From Spiroplasma endosymbiont of Clivina fossor (GTDB taxonomy: Bacteria > Bacillota_I > Bacilli_A > Mycoplasmatales > Nriv7): DNA of 64,000 nt. The position numbers and the translations under genes were made by a program. Below the pieces are notes generated by a model. That model was not told where the DNA came from and ran no database searches. It saw nothing but the letters and a program-made list of their open reading frames with translations. This document shows positions 63,397 through 64,000 of this stretch, one piece after another. The stretch lies in NCBI RefSeq assembly GCF_964031115.1, contig NZ_OZ035006.1:1240001-1304000 (forward strand). The letters are read 5' to 3'. Each line of letters begins with the position of its first letter. Position 1 is the first letter of the stretch.

Positions 63397-63540
63397 ATGG
63401 AATTTTTAAAACTGTTTGTTCCTATAGAAAAAATGCCTGCACAAGTTGCGTTTATTGCCGGATTAATTATTATCATTACTTTTCTTTTCGTGTTAATTTC
63501 AATTATATATTTACCAATAAAAATGATTTTTGGGAGATAA
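63397..63540 (+). CDS. Plectrovirus-type small membrane protein (47 aa)
   Basis: Copy of 1264-1407 with conservative changes (FVPIEKMPAQ, FVLISIIYLP). Same start context and length. Confidence 0.63.
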   Translation: MEFLKLFVPIEKMPAQVAFIAGLIIIITFLFVLISIIYLPIKMIFGR

Positions 63541-63543
63541 AAA

Positions 63544-63774
63544 ATGACAGTAAATTTAAAAGAATTTAATTGAGAACAAATTAAACAAACTTTCTGAGAT
63601 TTATTTATTCAAATTACAACTATTCCGGCTCATATTAGTGGTGGCAAAGAAATTGATTTAACCCAAGAAACACTTTGGCTTTTAATAGCAAACATTGCTT
63701 TTTGATTCTTGACAGCAATTATGGTGTGATTTATTTTGATGTTACTTTGAAAAACCATATCGGTATTTAGATAG
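63544..63774 (+). CDS. Plectrovirus-type membrane protein (76 aa)
   Basis: Copy of 1411-1641. The middle differs (SGGKEIDLTQETLW instead of TGGKEIKLNEAPLW) while the N-terminus and membrane span are the same, so this loop is under different selection. Confidence 0.67.
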
Positions 63775-63785
63775 AAACAAAAGTA

Positions 63786-63920
63786 ATGTCGCGAAGTTAC
63801 ATTGTGATGCATTCCCAAAAAAATTCAAAATTAATTAGGAAAAAATACAATCGTGTTAAGGTTAATCGTGGTTTTAACAAATTTAAGAAAAACTTTGAAT
63901 ATAAATGATGAATGTTTTAA
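63786..63920 (+). CDS. Plectrovirus-type small basic protein (44 aa)
   Basis: Copy of 1653-1787 with two substitutions (YIVMHSQKN). Basic region and YKWWMF end are unchanged. Confidence 0.65.
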
Positions 63921-63940
63921 AAAAGAAAGGGGGTGATTAT

Positions 63941-64000
63941 ATGATTGGAACTTTCTTGGCCGATGCACCAGCAACAGTAGAAAAAATAACAGCTAGTGAC
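63941..64000 (+). CDS. Plectrovirus major coat protein candidate (partial)
   Basis: First 20 codons of a coat protein homologous to 1807-2049, with the same strong ribosome site (AAAGAAAGGGGGTGAT). The N-terminus varies (FLADAPATVEKI against FLTEVPAVTKI). Cut by the window end. Confidence 0.68.
   Translation, partial: MIGTFLADAPATVEKITASD

Larger units (their letters stand above)
62320..64000 (+). mobile_element. Unit 4: start of another plectrovirus unit (continues past the window)
   Basis: It begins with the GGACGCATAAAG terminus and the viral noncoding region, then the same first six genes as unit 1 at about 95 percent identity. The rest, including any toxin and transposase, lies outside the window. 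Confidence 0.82.

Overview
The window is AT-rich DNA read with TGA as tryptophan. In-frame TGA falls at conserved Trp positions in RpsB, RavA, MATE and every transposase. With the plectrovirus genes this points to a Spiroplasma, most likely a citri/poulsonii-type arthropod symbiont. More than half of the window is mobile DNA.

Main result: the sequence resolves into copies of one composite element that joins a plectrovirus (filamentous phage) gene block, a secreted toxin gene and an ISLre2-family transposase. Unit 1 (188-11197) is complete. It has imperfect terminal inverted repeats (GGACGC... / ...CGCGACC) and a perfect 9-bp target duplication (AAATTACTA at 179-187 and 11198-11206). Its order is noncoding region, small virion genes, coat protein, Zot-like ATPase, 729-aa adhesin/capsid protein, lipoprotein, convergent toxin, divergent ISLre2 transposase. 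Unit 3 (28449-38747, inverted) and unit 2 (49213-56897) keep the order but are damaged. Unit 4 (62320-end) runs off the window. A deleted copy lies at 22152-22886 and a 304-bp mini-element at 22583-22886. The toxin differs in each unit: an eight-repeat beta-propeller protein (7264-9381), a second propeller-type protein with nearly the same C-terminal third (51686-53932), and a 1586-aa RIP-ankyrin-OTU protein related in parts to the male-killing factor Spaid (31914-36674).

Around these sit four IS families: a 1145-bp zinc-ribbon IS1595-like element, an IS256-family element (1321 bp, 8-bp duplications) and two IS5-family elements (1068 and 906 bp) that use -1 frameshifting. They are nested up to four deep.

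Host islands: (a) 13818-22126, an operon of five membrane proteins, RavA (MoxR AAA+) and ViaA (VWA), then one more membrane protein; (b) 25966-28291, a membrane protein, tsf and rpsB; (c) 39654-44534, a metallopeptidase remnant, ybeY, broken cdd, an ABC exporter, era and broken recO; (d) 58544-61328, a CaCA exchanger, an XRE regulator and a MATE transporter. No tRNA, rRNA or CRISPR array was seen.
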